From: an uncultured Treponema sp.
Lineage (GTDB): Bacteria; Spirochaetota; Spirochaetia; Treponematales; Treponemataceae
Reading direction: 5' to 3'
DNA length: 20,346 bases
NCBI GenBank assembly: GCA_937915735.1
Contig: CALGGS010000277.1
Location: 1-20,346 of the forward strand
Below are positions 7,153 to 13,882 of this stretch, in pieces (the first letter of the stretch is position 1; each line of letters begins with the position of its first letter). The translations under genes were made by a program, and so were the position numbers. The notes beneath the pieces were generated by a model. The model did no database searches and had not been told where the DNA came from. It saw only the letters and a program-made list of their open reading frames with translations.

Positions 7153-8499
7153 TTAGCTCCTTACATTTACGGTCATGTAAAGTTTCTCCATGCTGTCAAC
7201 AGGCTTTACCGCCCATGTCACAAGCACGGAATCCAAGTCGTTGCCCTGCGAGATTTCGATGTCGTCAGAGCCGTTGAATTCCTGAATCCCGGAGAGACGC
7301 TGCAACTCGTTGCCGTAGGAGACCAAATCTGCCTTGAAAAGGCTTCTTCCGGTGCCGTTGTTGTCAACCTTGCCCATGTATGTGTCTTCCCAGGTCTCTT
7401 TCGTTGTCGTTCCAATTTCGTCAAGGGTGCGGATTACACGGTTCTTCGAGAAGTTGTAGTTGCGGTCTTTCGTGTAGGTGTGGAGCGAGTTGATGTCCTG
7501 CTCAACCTTGACCTCACCCTTTGAGTTCGTGGAGAAAAGGAATTTTCCCTGTCCGAGAGCCTTGATGATTTCAGTGTTGGTAAGCTCTCCGATAACCTTT
7601 GTGGCCCCGGTTACTTTCCGCGCCGTGTTCGATTCGTTGAAGTTTACCCCTGCCGTCATTCCTGCGACTATTGCGGCAGCCTCTTCTTTCGTGAAGTCAA
7701 CGCCGTCAACGGTAACGCCGTTGATAAGGTTGATAACGCCCTCATAGTCAGCACCGTCATAATCGGCAAGGACTGCCTGAACATACCGCCCCTCATCGTC
7801 ACGCATCTGCTTGATGAATGTAAGCACATTGCTTTTGATTGCCGCCTCCGAAGAGAAACACGCCATTGTCTGCCAGTGTGCCATGTTGAGGAGTTTCAGC
7901 ATACGGGGATAAGCGTCCGTATCGCTTACATCAGCATTTGAGCCGCCTGCAAGTGCAGTTCCTGCTGTAATGGCGATAACGGTATCAGATTCAATCGTGT
8001 TGTCATATCTGAAAATAACATAATCATTGTCAGTAAGCTCCGTTACTTCCGAGACCTTCTGAACATCTACGGTCTCACCGTCTACATAGGTCGTAACTGT
8101 GTAAACAAGATTCTCAACCTCTATGGCGATGATGATTTTGTTTCCGAATGTTCCGTTGTATCTTGCGGTAACTACAAGCTGACCAAGTGTCGCTGACGCT
8201 TTTGTTCCGCCGACATTCTTCCTGTAAACAAGAGCCTTGTATGCGTAACTCAAAGCCCCTGCAAGTAGTTTTGATTCCTCGTCAAAAGCCGTGAATCCCA
8301 CAGCCTTTCTTGATGAGCCGTCCAAAAGGTCGGAAGAAAGAACCTCGATAAGTTCCCCCTCTTTTCCCCAGTCCAGGTTAAGCCCCATAGCGACAATTCC
8401 ACGGTCTCCCGTTGTCATTGACGACTTCGGTACAGCCTTGAAGTTGATGTACGCTCCCGGACGCACCTTGTTCTGACTAAGCCATGTTCCGCCAGCCAT
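7153..8499 (-). CDS. Phage tail sheath protein, XkdK-like
   Basis: The 448-residue product begins MAGGTWLSQNKVRPGAYINF, the typical N-terminus of PBSX-type sheath proteins, where the first strand extends to a neighbouring subunit. The middle contains the variable surface domain (about residues 100-200), and the C-terminus (YMTVNV) ends in the strand that completes the interlocking mesh. The sheath contracts to drive the tube into the target cell. Its presence shows that the tail is contractile. Length is normal for the family (about 440-470). It lies between a small protein and the tube. Confidence 0.9.
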   Translation of the reverse strand: MAGGTWLSQNKVRPGAYINFKAVPKSSMTTGDRGIVAMGLNLDWGKEGELIEVLSSDLLDGSSRKAVGFTAFDEESKLLAGALSYAYKALVYRKNVGGTKASATLGQLVVTARYNGTFGNKIIIAIEVENLVYTVTTYVDGETVDVQKVSEVTELTDNDYVIFRYDNTIESDTVIAITAGTALAGGSNADVSDTDAYPRMLKLLNMAHWQTMACFSSEAAIKSNVLTFIKQMRDDEGRYVQAVLADYDGADYEGVINLINGVTVDGVDFTKEEAAAIVAGMTAGVNFNESNTARKVTGATKVIGELTNTEIIKALGQGKFLFSTNSKGEVKVEQDINSLHTYTKDRNYNFSKNRVIRTLDEIGTTTKETWEDTYMGKVDNNGTGRSLFKADLVSYGNELQRLSGIQEFNGSDDIEISQGNDLDSVLVTWAVKPVDSMEKLYMTVNVRS

Positions 8500-8505
8500 T
8501 CAGCA

Positions 8506-8763
8506 CTACTCCTTTTTGATGTATTTTTTATTAAAATCATCAGGTTTCATAATGCTGATGATTCCGGTTTTATCTCTGATGATAAAATCATCCTCGATTA
8601 TCAGCAGTTTCTCACCGCCGTTCACCGTCACAAGACAGTTGTATTTGCCGCCTTTGACTGTAAAAGAAAAACTCGTGCATTTCGTGAAAACGGGTATTTC
8701 ACCGAACGTAAGTGGTGAGAACTGTATTGCCTCAATTTCTTCTGGTATGCTTATGTATGTCAT
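8506..8763 (-). CDS. Small phage protein of unknown function
   Basis: 85 residues, with an ATGA overlap to the tail terminator upstream and 6 bases before the sheath. The pattern EAIQF near the start and DDFIIRDKTGIISIMKPDDF followed by KKY at the end resembles the small phage proteins that carry a GDYII-KGVKGEFY-CKPDIF motif, whose role is not known. It is charged and has no membrane segment. It is clearly part of the tail operon, but no function should be assigned. Confidence 0.7.
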   Translation of the reverse strand: MTYISIPEEIEAIQFSPLTFGEIPVFTKCTSFSFTVKGGKYNCLVTVNGGEKLLIIEDDFIIRDKTGIISIMKPDDFNKKYIKKE

Positions 8764-9203
8764 TTTTTCACCCCGATTTTCATTTCAAGTCCGCTGAATT
8801 TCTTCGTTTCCTCGTTAGTGTTCAGTTCCGCCTGCATGATCACCTTGCAGAAGAAGTGAAGAACTCCGTCCGTTTTCTCGTAGTTCTTGTCCTCTATGCG
8901 TATTTTCACATCGCCGCAGTCGATGATGTTCAAGCCCGCCATGAGTTTCATGGCAATGTCGTCAAGTTTCTGCTCCAGCCTTAAATCAGTGCTTGGGTCA
9001 GAGGCGACACGGTAACGCAAGTCAAGGGAATAGGTCAGAATGTGATGATTCTTTCTCTGCTCCTCGTCCGAGACAGATACCAGATGAATAAAGAAATGAG
9101 GGTATTTCGGCCGTGTGGACGCTTCCTTGTACACATTGGGAGCAATCTCCAGCAGCCTTGCCGCCATTGCGTTTTTTATCTCCTCGCTTCTCAACTCTGA
9201 CAT
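8760..9203 (-). CDS. Tail terminator protein (PBSX-type, DUF6838-like)
   Basis: The 147-residue protein is the first gene of the tail operon. The pattern of an N-terminal helix (LRSEEIKNAMAARLLEIAP), FFIHLVSVSDEEQRKNHHIL, YRVASDPSTDLRLEQKLDDI and a final beta part resembles phage tail terminator proteins, which cap the tube and join it to the head. It starts after GGTGG at 6 bases. A strong terminator lies immediately upstream, so expression of the whole tail operon depends on readthrough or on a promoter near that terminator. Confidence 0.7.
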   Translation of the reverse strand: MSELRSEEIKNAMAARLLEIAPNVYKEASTRPKYPHFFIHLVSVSDEEQRKNHHILTYSLDLRYRVASDPSTDLRLEQKLDDIAMKLMAGLNIIDCGDVKIRIEDKNYEKTDGVLHFFCKVIMQAELNTNEETKKFSGLEMKIGVKK

Positions 9204-9212
9204 TCAGCCACC

Positions 9213-9249
9213 AAAAACAAAAAAAGTCGGACTTCTTCTGAAATCCGAC
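9213..9249 (-). terminator. Rho-independent terminator of the two-gene cassette
   Basis: On the minus strand GTCGGA (9244-9249) pairs with TCCGAC (9226-9231), with a further 3 bp inside and a 4-base loop, followed directly by a run of seven T (9219-9225), then GTTTTTGG. It lies about 50 bases past the stop of the 61-residue gene and just before the ribosome binding site of the tail terminator gene. Confidence 0.85.
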
Positions 9250-9267
9250 CTTCTAGGTTCTGCAATC

Positions 9268-9296
9268 ATTATAATTCACTTATGCAAATTAAACAA
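9268..9296 (-). promoter_or_regulatory. Possible promoter just upstream of the terminator
   Basis: TTGTTT (9291-9296) and a perfect TATAAT (9268-9273) are 17 bases apart on the minus strand. The predicted start, near 9261, is only some 12 bases before the terminator stem. A transcript from here would stop after about 45 bases, or read into the tail genes if the hairpin were overcome. AT-rich DNA can give such matches by chance. Confidence 0.5.
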
Positions 9297-9298
9297 GA

Positions 9299-9484
9299 CT
9301 AAAATAATTTGCTTAAAATGTACTCGCTCTGTTTCATGCCGCTTTCTGCCACATCTCTTTGCAGTTTTTCTTTCTGCTCAGGACTACAGCAGAAAGACAC
9401 TGTAACGGCCTTGCCGCTTGCGTCCTTTGTCTTTCTGCCTGCGTTGGGGCGGTAGCCGCCCCTTGTTTCTTTTCTTTCTGTCAT
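9299..9484 (-). CDS. Small ribbon-helix-helix-like DNA-binding protein
   Basis: 61 residues starting with a basic segment containing GGYRPNAGRK, a sequence common at the N-terminus of small phage and plasmid DNA-binding proteins. It is followed by AVTVSFCCSPEQKEKLQRDV and SEYILSKLF, which fit one beta strand and two helices of the ribbon-helix-helix fold. Such proteins bind paired operators as dimers of dimers. The ATG follows directly on the stop of the acidic 93-residue gene, so the two are co-expressed. It is a good candidate for the autoregulator of the cassette, acting at paired CTTGYAAG sites at the promoter. An antitoxin-like role is possible. Confidence 0.75.
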   Translation of the reverse strand: MTERKETRGGYRPNAGRKTKDASGKAVTVSFCCSPEQKEKLQRDVAESGMKQSEYILSKLF

Positions 9485-9766
9485 TTATCTATCATCTTCC
9501 AAATCTGGTGTAATTTTTGCCACTAACTCAGAAAAAGCCTCATCACCTTCCTCTGTCTCAGGGAATTTTACTCTCACCCACTCTCCATTGACTTCTTTTT
9601 CAATATAAGAATCTGCTGCAAGGCACAATTCTGGAGCATTGCCAAATTCAGCAGTTGCATAGAATTCAGCTCTGAATTTTTCCCCATTTACAACAGTTTC
9701 AATTAAATCCCCATGACAGGGAATTCCATTTCCATAAGCCCATTCTTTAATTTCTGATGCTTTCAT
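9485..9766 (-). CDS. Small, very acidic protein of unknown function (accessory cassette)
   Basis: 93 residues, with 22 acidic and 9 basic side chains by my count, ending in EDDR. I do not recognise a family. Likely beta strands are present (ETVVNGEKFRAEFYAT and EVNGEWVRVKF), with two helices at the ends. It is the first gene of a cassette with its own near-consensus promoter, is followed at once by a DNA-binding protein gene, and interrupts the head-to-tail gene order. Its charge and context suggest an inhibitor of a host system, for example a DNA mimic, but this is inference. A toxin paired with an RHH antitoxin is a less likely option because the order is reversed and the protein is acidic. 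Confidence 0.75.
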   Translation of the reverse strand: MKASEIKEWAYGNGIPCHGDLIETVVNGEKFRAEFYATAEFGNAPELCLAADSYIEKEVNGEWVRVKFPETEEGDEAFSELVAKITPDLEDDR

Positions 9767-9775
9767 AATTGCCCC

Positions 9776-9805
9776 CTTGCAAGTGCTTTTCCCTCACTTA
9801 CAAGT
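9776..9805 (-). promoter_or_regulatory. Paired palindromic operator candidates
   Basis: Two near-identical elements, ACTTGTAAG (9797-9805) and ACTTGCAAG (9776-9784), lie exactly 21 bases apart, two turns of the helix. CTTGCAAG is a perfect palindrome and CTTGTAAG has one mismatch. They lie between the -10 box and the start codon, so a bound protein would block transcription. The RHH-like protein of the same cassette is the obvious candidate. Confidence 0.55.
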
Positions 9806-9807
9806 AT

Positions 9808-9836
9808 ATTCTAGCATTTTAATTTTGATTTGTCAA
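9808..9836 (-). promoter_or_regulatory. Strong sigma-70-type promoter of the two-gene cassette
   Basis: TTGACA (9831-9836), a 17-base spacer ending in TGC (extended -10), and TAGAAT (9808-9813). This is the best promoter match in the phage region. It reads into the acidic 93-residue gene with a leader of about 35 bases. Confidence 0.85.
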
Positions 9837-9872
9837 TAATTTTTTCAATAAAAAAACTAAAATATAAAAATA

Positions 9873-9899
9873 AAGTTGTCAAATTTTCTTTGACAACTT
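9873..9899 (-). terminator. Perfect hairpin closing the head operon
   Basis: An 11-bp perfect inverted repeat, AAGTTGTCAAA with a 5-base loop, lies 8 bases past the stop of the gp10-like gene. On the minus strand it is followed by a T-rich stretch (TTATTTTTATATTTT), and A/T runs on both sides make it potentially bidirectional. It insulates the cassette promoter from transcription of the head genes. Confidence 0.7.
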
Positions 9900-9907
9900 A
9901 AAAAAAA

Positions 9908-10354
9908 TCAGTCTATCCCATGTTCCTTGCAGAATTTCTTGAAAGCAATGTCATAAGCGGCGGGCATTTTCCTCTGCACATTCTCTATTGATGTTTTCAG
10001 CATGAATTTTCCGTTGTACCAGCCGACTTCCCTTTTGTTCTCGCCCGTGCCGACTACGATTCTGTGTCCGTACTCGATGTCGGTTGCGTATTCCATTGGG
10101 TTCAGTATCTCAACGGCTATATCCTTGCCGCTTCCCGTGATGTTTCCCAAAGCCCATGCGTTCGTCATTGCCCCGGTATCATAAGCCTTGTATTCCTCTC
10201 CGTAATGCCCTGACTGTTTGAGTTTTGTTTCATTTACAATTTGATGTGCCATTCTCAAAAGGAAATCACGAAGGAACTTGTTGAAATCCTGCTCCGTGGC
10301 TTTCATATCCTTTATCAGCTTCTCGAAGTCTGAAAAATCAACAGTAAAGCCCAT
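9908..10354 (-). CDS. Head-tail joining protein, HK97 gp10-like (XkdI position)
   Basis: 148 residues. The pattern of an N-terminal FSDFEKLIKDM helix, a long amphipathic helix, the YDTGAMTNAWALG motif near residues 57-70, EYGHRIVVG around 105 and a C-terminal helix matches HK97-gp10-like proteins. These act at the head-tail interface in phages with HK97-type heads. It is the last gene of the head operon and is followed at once by a terminator hairpin. Length is normal (about 130-160). Confidence 0.85.
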   Translation of the reverse strand: MGFTVDFSDFEKLIKDMKATEQDFNKFLRDFLLRMAHQIVNETKLKQSGHYGEEYKAYDTGAMTNAWALGNITGSGKDIAVEILNPMEYATDIEYGHRIVVGTGENKREVGWYNGKFMLKTSIENVQRKMPAAYDIAFKKFCKEHGID

Positions 10355-10369
10355 TATGCAATCTTCCCA

Positions 10370-11329
10370 TCAATCATCGTAATACCCGCACACATAGGCT
10401 TTCCGTTCCCCGTCTGTCGGCTCGAACGGAACGGCATTGAACATCACGACACCGTTATTTTTTTCCACGATTTCGGAGACTTCCACAAAGACATTGCCAG
10501 GAATCAGCACCATTCTTGCGCCGACTTCAACTTTAAGTTTCTGCCCGCCGTCCTCGTGCTCCAGAACCTCATCTTTGCAGGTGATTGTGTAAACATCGCT
10601 TGACACCGAGACGGAAGCGATGTCAACTTTCTTGTACAAGTGCCAGCCGCTCGAAAGTGAGCCGTCATCCTTCGTGTAAAGCCCCTTCACGAGGAAACGG
10701 AAGAATTCGGGAACATCGGAGACGGCATAGATGAACTTAATTTCAGCGGGATTTTCCACGCTCTCAATCCTTGCCGTAGTTCCCTCTTGCAGGATTCCGT
10801 CAACATAGCACTCAACGGCTGTATATCCCTCTATTACGGGGCTTTCCATGACAAAAGGCTTCCCGATTTCGGCTTTCTGCGTCTGTGAATCCTGTATCGC
10901 CGAGCCGTCAGAGATGAAGCTGATTCTGATTTCAGCCCCCTCTTTCGGCGGTATCGGGGTAGGCTCGTCCGCTTCCGTGCCGCTCATCTGCATTAGGGCT
11001 TTCTTCCTGCCCTGCGATACTACGGGATTTCCGCAACGCCCGCTGTATGTGGCTATAAGGGAGCCGTCAGAGCCGATTTTCTTTGCTATGATGAAGTCGT
11101 TGTTCCTTATGTCAACATAAAGCGGACAGTGTACCGTGATTGACTGGATAACCGGCTTTATGTCCACGGTCGTGGGGTCGGGGTTGTCCGTTGAGGCATA
11201 GGCGACATGGCAGGGAATGTTCGAGTAGACTTCCTGCAACTTTCCGTTAAAATCTCTCTTTATGTCGATATAATCTGAATCGAAGAACTTTGACGCAATA
11301 TCGCCGATTTTTCCGAAGTCTATCATCAT
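10370..11329 (-). CDS. Head closure protein with an additional Ig/MucBP-like domain
   Basis: 319 residues. Residues 1-115 look like a phage head-closure or connector protein (SDYIDIKRDFNGKLQEVYSN, then VDIRNNDFIIAKK), which is normally about 110-120 residues in total. A proline-rich linker (PTPIPP) then leads into a module of about 75 residues (RISFISDGSAIQDSQTQKAE to AEIKFIYAV) that resembles MucBP-type or Ig-like repeats of surface proteins. Residues 205-319 form a further beta-rich part I cannot place. The added parts could project from the particle as a decoration or adhesin. It overlaps the methylase fragment by an ATGATG junction. Confidence 0.7.
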   Translation of the reverse strand: MMIDFGKIGDIASKFFDSDYIDIKRDFNGKLQEVYSNIPCHVAYASTDNPDPTTVDIKPVIQSITVHCPLYVDIRNNDFIIAKKIGSDGSLIATYSGRCGNPVVSQGRKKALMQMSGTEADEPTPIPPKEGAEIRISFISDGSAIQDSQTQKAEIGKPFVMESPVIEGYTAVECYVDGILQEGTTARIESVENPAEIKFIYAVSDVPEFFRFLVKGLYTKDDGSLSSGWHLYKKVDIASVSVSSDVYTITCKDEVLEHEDGGQKLKVEVGARMVLIPGNVFVEVSEIVEKNNGVVMFNAVPFEPTDGERKAYVCGYYDD

Positions 11330-11679
11330 GCCACCTCCCCGAAGTCAAGCTCGCCAGCTTTCGGGCGGCTCATCATTTCCTTGTACAGTTCTTCCTGATG
11401 TCCGGGAATAAAAAGTTTCTCGGTCGCCTTTTTTGCGCCGCCTGAACTTAATGTAACGCACTTTTTGACTTGGGCAATGCAGATAAAATTATCAGGCATT
11501 GAGTATTCAGAGATAATCACGAGCTCTTTCTGTTTTCGTGTCCATTCGTAGAATTCTGAGTGATTGAATCCGCCTTCATATCCGTTGGTGCCCTTATATG
11601 GAATATCGCAATAGACAAGCGAATCGGGAAGAACCGGCACCGCCTTATAGTCGCCCCGTAATGGGGCGGCTGAAATCAT
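11326..11679 (-). pseudogene. C-terminal fragment of a DNA adenine methylase (D12/Dam class)
   Basis: Residues 20-60 of this 117-residue frame (SLVYCDIPYKGTNGYEGGFN, then FYEWTRKQ and VIISEYSMPDNFICI) are the catalytic DPPY-type motif (here DIPY, residues 25-28) and following strands of phage N6-adenine methylases. The N-terminal half with the S-adenosylmethionine motif, usually about 130-150 residues, is missing, and no remnant is seen upstream. I take ATG at 11677-11679, which has AGGA upstream and overlaps the preceding stop as ATGA, rather than the more distant ATG at 11709. The reading frame is intact and coupled to both neighbours, so it may be retained as a small protein in the head operon rather than simply decaying. 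Confidence 0.7.
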
Positions 11680-11849
11680 TTGTCCTGTTGTTTTTTTTCT
11701 TCCGCGCACTTGTTTTTTATGAGCAGATCGGCAAGCCCCGCATCAAGCTCATACACCATGCTTTTCAGGAAGGTGCCCTCCGCGCGGCAAGCCACCTTCA
11801 GCATCTTGATTTTCTTTTTCTTTTGATTTTCTTTTGTGGCATCTGTCAT
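11676..11849 (-). CDS. Small phage head-region protein (57 residues)
   Basis: This short gene starts at 11849 after a good AGGAGG sequence and ends with TGA overlapping the methylase fragment start. The protein has a lysine-rich N-terminus (KENQKKKKIK) followed by LKVACRAEGTFLKSMVYELD, ADLLIKNKCAEEKK. This resembles the small proteins found after the capsid gene in many HK97-type phages, with a G-x-Y-x-L-pattern and a terminal helix. Its function is unknown. Confidence 0.7.
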   Translation of the reverse strand: MTDATKENQKKKKIKMLKVACRAEGTFLKSMVYELDAGLADLLIKNKCAEEKKQQDK

Positions 11850-11871
11850 AAAATCCTCCTAAAAATTATCA

Positions 11872-11899
11872 AAAAGCGTACCTTCTCAGATACGCTTTT
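11872..11899 (-). terminator. Terminator-like hairpin after the capsid gene
   Basis: AAAAGCGTA (minus strand, 11891-11899) pairs with TACGCTTTT (11872-11880) across a 10-base loop and is followed by TGATAATTTTT. It is symmetric and could work in both directions. Downstream genes then need readthrough; a partial terminator here would give more capsid mRNA than connector mRNA, a usual arrangement. Confidence 0.65.
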
Positions 11900-11984
11900 A
11901 TGGTCATGCCGCAAGGACAAGCCTTAATTCTTCACCGTCAGAAAGAGTTAAAGTCTGTCCGTTGCTCAGAATCAAGGCGGAGAG

Positions 11985-13148
11985 TCAGGACGCTTTTACT
12001 TTGATGCGGCTGAACGCCTCTGCAAGCACCGGCGCGCCGTCAGCGTACGCGATGCCCTTGAAACCAATCTGATTCTTCAGTGTGAAAAGCTCATACAGAT
12101 TCTTGATTTCAATGTCCTCGACATAAGCCCACCAGTAATAGAGGAAGTCGCCGAGAACGGCGATGTAGTCCCCCGCCGCCTTTGATGTCGGAGCGTAAGC
12201 CGACTCAATGACAGGAAGACCGACGAGTCTGTCAGGCTCGCCGTCACGCAAGCCCGGCCGCCACAAATACTGGTCGTTCTTGTCTTTCAGCAAGAGGCAG
12301 TCAGTAAGGATTTCCGTTGACATAAGCCAGCGGGCGTTTCGGCGGTAAGCCGGCTTGAGGCTCATCTTTGCCTTTACCAGGTCATCGGCCGCAAGGCTCG
12401 CGCCTGCCGTGGTGACATCGCGGGATGTCGGTACGCCGTTTGCGCTGGCGGTAAATACGCCCAAAGGCTGCCCTGAGCCTGTTCCGACTGTGATTGCGTT
12501 CTCGAATGCCGCCACCATTTTTTCCGTGATTTTCTCACGGACAATCTGCTCGATTGGCAAAGCTGAGACTTTAACCAGCTTGTCGCTCAGCTTGATGAGC
12601 TTGACAAGGGTGTTCGGCGCAAGCTCCCTCAATGAGTAAGAGAGGGTGCTGTCGGCGGCAATGTCAGATGCCGGGACTTCTGCGGTCCAAGAGGCATCGC
12701 TTGCGTCAGCGGCCTCGTATGGCGCGCCCAGCGACTTAGCCTCTGAGAGCGGGAATTTTCTGACAAGGGAGTAAAGGGGGGATTCATCCTCAATTCCCTT
12801 GATGATCTCGGCCACATACTCCTGGGGCGAGAGCGCGCCGCCGCCAGCCCCTACTGAAATATCACGCTTCTCGCCCATAAGGTAAGCGCGGAATTCCTTC
12901 ATCTTGTCGGAGACCTCGCCGCGTGTTTCTCCGTCGCCGCCGGCTTCCGGAAGGTTTTCAGAGAAGCCGTTGAGTATTGCCTCACGCTCTTCCTTTGCGA
13001 TTTCCGCCGAGAGCTTTCTTACCTCAGCTTCTTTTTCTGAGAAAGCCTTGCTCTCCTCGTCCGTGAAAGCGCGGTTTTCTTTCTGGGCGGCCTCGTGCAT
13101 CGCACGGAGCTCAGCCACGAGTTTTGCGCGCTGCTCTTTTTTGTTCAT
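11985..13148 (-). CDS. Major capsid protein, HK97 fold
   Basis: 387 residues. The first 95 residues are a charged coiled coil (EQRAKLVAELRAMHEAAQKE onward), the delta domain that acts as an internal scaffold and is removed by the prohead protease. The rest has the HK97 pattern: PQEYVAEIIKGIEDESPLYS, NTLVKLIKLSDKLV, the E-loop region, a GTGSGQPLGVF stretch around residue 220 and a final FSRIKVKAS. It follows the protease gene, as expected. It starts after AGAGGA. In frame after its UGA (followed by C, a leaky context) the frame stays open for 26 more codons. Confidence 0.92.
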   Translation of the reverse strand: MNKKEQRAKLVAELRAMHEAAQKENRAFTDEESKAFSEKEAEVRKLSAEIAKEEREAILNGFSENLPEAGGDGETRGEVSDKMKEFRAYLMGEKRDISVGAGGGALSPQEYVAEIIKGIEDESPLYSLVRKFPLSEAKSLGAPYEAADASDASWTAEVPASDIAADSTLSYSLRELAPNTLVKLIKLSDKLVKVSALPIEQIVREKITEKMVAAFENAITVGTGSGQPLGVFTASANGVPTSRDVTTAGASLAADDLVKAKMSLKPAYRRNARWLMSTEILTDCLLLKDKNDQYLWRPGLRDGEPDRLVGLPVIESAYAPTSKAAGDYIAVLGDFLYYWWAYVEDIEIKNLYELFTLKNQIGFKGIAYADGAPVLAEAFSRIKVKAS

Positions 13149-13162
13149 TGATTTTTCCTCTT

Positions 13163-13852
13163 TTAGATTGATTCAAATTCCAGAAGCGCAAGCTTGCGCT
13201 CACGCTCATCCGATTCGATCCTGGCACGCTTCTCGTTTTCTTCGGCTTTAAGTCGCTCCGCTTCGATTTCCGCGATGACTCCCTCGCAGTACTTTCTCGC
13301 CGAAATTTCGGTGCCGTCATTTGCAGGTAATGACACCGCCGAGACATCGTAGAGCTTGCCAATATCTGTTATGGTGCGGATAAAAACCCGCTTTCCGTTC
13401 TCATCCTTTATTCTTTCGAGCCTGTCGCCCCGTACCGTAAAGCCGAAAGACATCTTGTTTATCAAGCCCGCCCGGATATCCTCATAGAGGGAGCGGCTGT
13501 TTTCTGTGCTTGACAGGTCCGCCCGGATTTTAAGACCGTGTTCGTCCGAGACCATACCGAGAGTGTTGTTTGATGTCCTGGCAAAAACCCGCCCGCTGTG
13601 GTCGAACTGCATGATAACATCCGACATATCGCAGTTGTCAAAGGCGTGCGGGTCCACCTGCTCTTCAACACGGTACTCGTCAAACTCATAGAGCGTGTAG
13701 CGCTCGTTGTAAGTCGTGGCGTATCCTTCCACGATGCAGGATTTCTCATCCTTGTTTTCTGCCTCCGTCCTTTCCTCCGCCTTGAGCACCATCGCGCGGT
13801 ACTGGCGGCCGGCGTTTATCTTCGCCGCGAGTTTCTCAATCTCCTCAGGCAT
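13163..13852 (-). CDS. Prohead protease, HK97 family (S78-like)
   Basis: 229 residues. The fold and active site are recognisable: VEGYATTYNERY near residue 41, MQFDHSGRVFARTSNNTLGM with catalytic His85, and AGLINKMSFGFTV with catalytic Ser135, then TDIGKLYDVSAVSLPAND. It cleaves the scaffold domain of the capsid protein during head maturation. It lies between portal and capsid as in HK97. The start has a good AGGAGGA sequence, and the ATACAGTCATTTTT element fills the gap before it. The C-terminal 40 residues are charged and helical. Confidence 0.92.
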   Translation of the reverse strand: MPEEIEKLAAKINAGRQYRAMVLKAEERTEAENKDEKSCIVEGYATTYNERYTLYEFDEYRVEEQVDPHAFDNCDMSDVIMQFDHSGRVFARTSNNTLGMVSDEHGLKIRADLSSTENSRSLYEDIRAGLINKMSFGFTVRGDRLERIKDENGKRVFIRTITDIGKLYDVSAVSLPANDGTEISARKYCEGVIAEIEAERLKAEENEKRARIESDERERKLALLEFESI

Positions 13853-13868
13853 TTCATTCCTCCTGCCT

Positions 13869-13882
13869 ATACAGTCATTTTT
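13869..13882 (-). promoter_or_regulatory. Start-associated repeat, copy 1 (before protease)
   Basis: Minus-strand AAAAATGACTGTAT immediately after the portal stop codon. Here a normal Shine-Dalgarno sequence follows, and the ATG is 16 bases downstream of the element. Confidence 0.7.

Noticed and set aside
11680..11709. Methylase fragment start at 11709
   Set aside because: The extra 10 codons lie in the 3' end of the 57-residue gene in another frame; the ATG at 11679 has a better ribosome site and an ATGA overlap.
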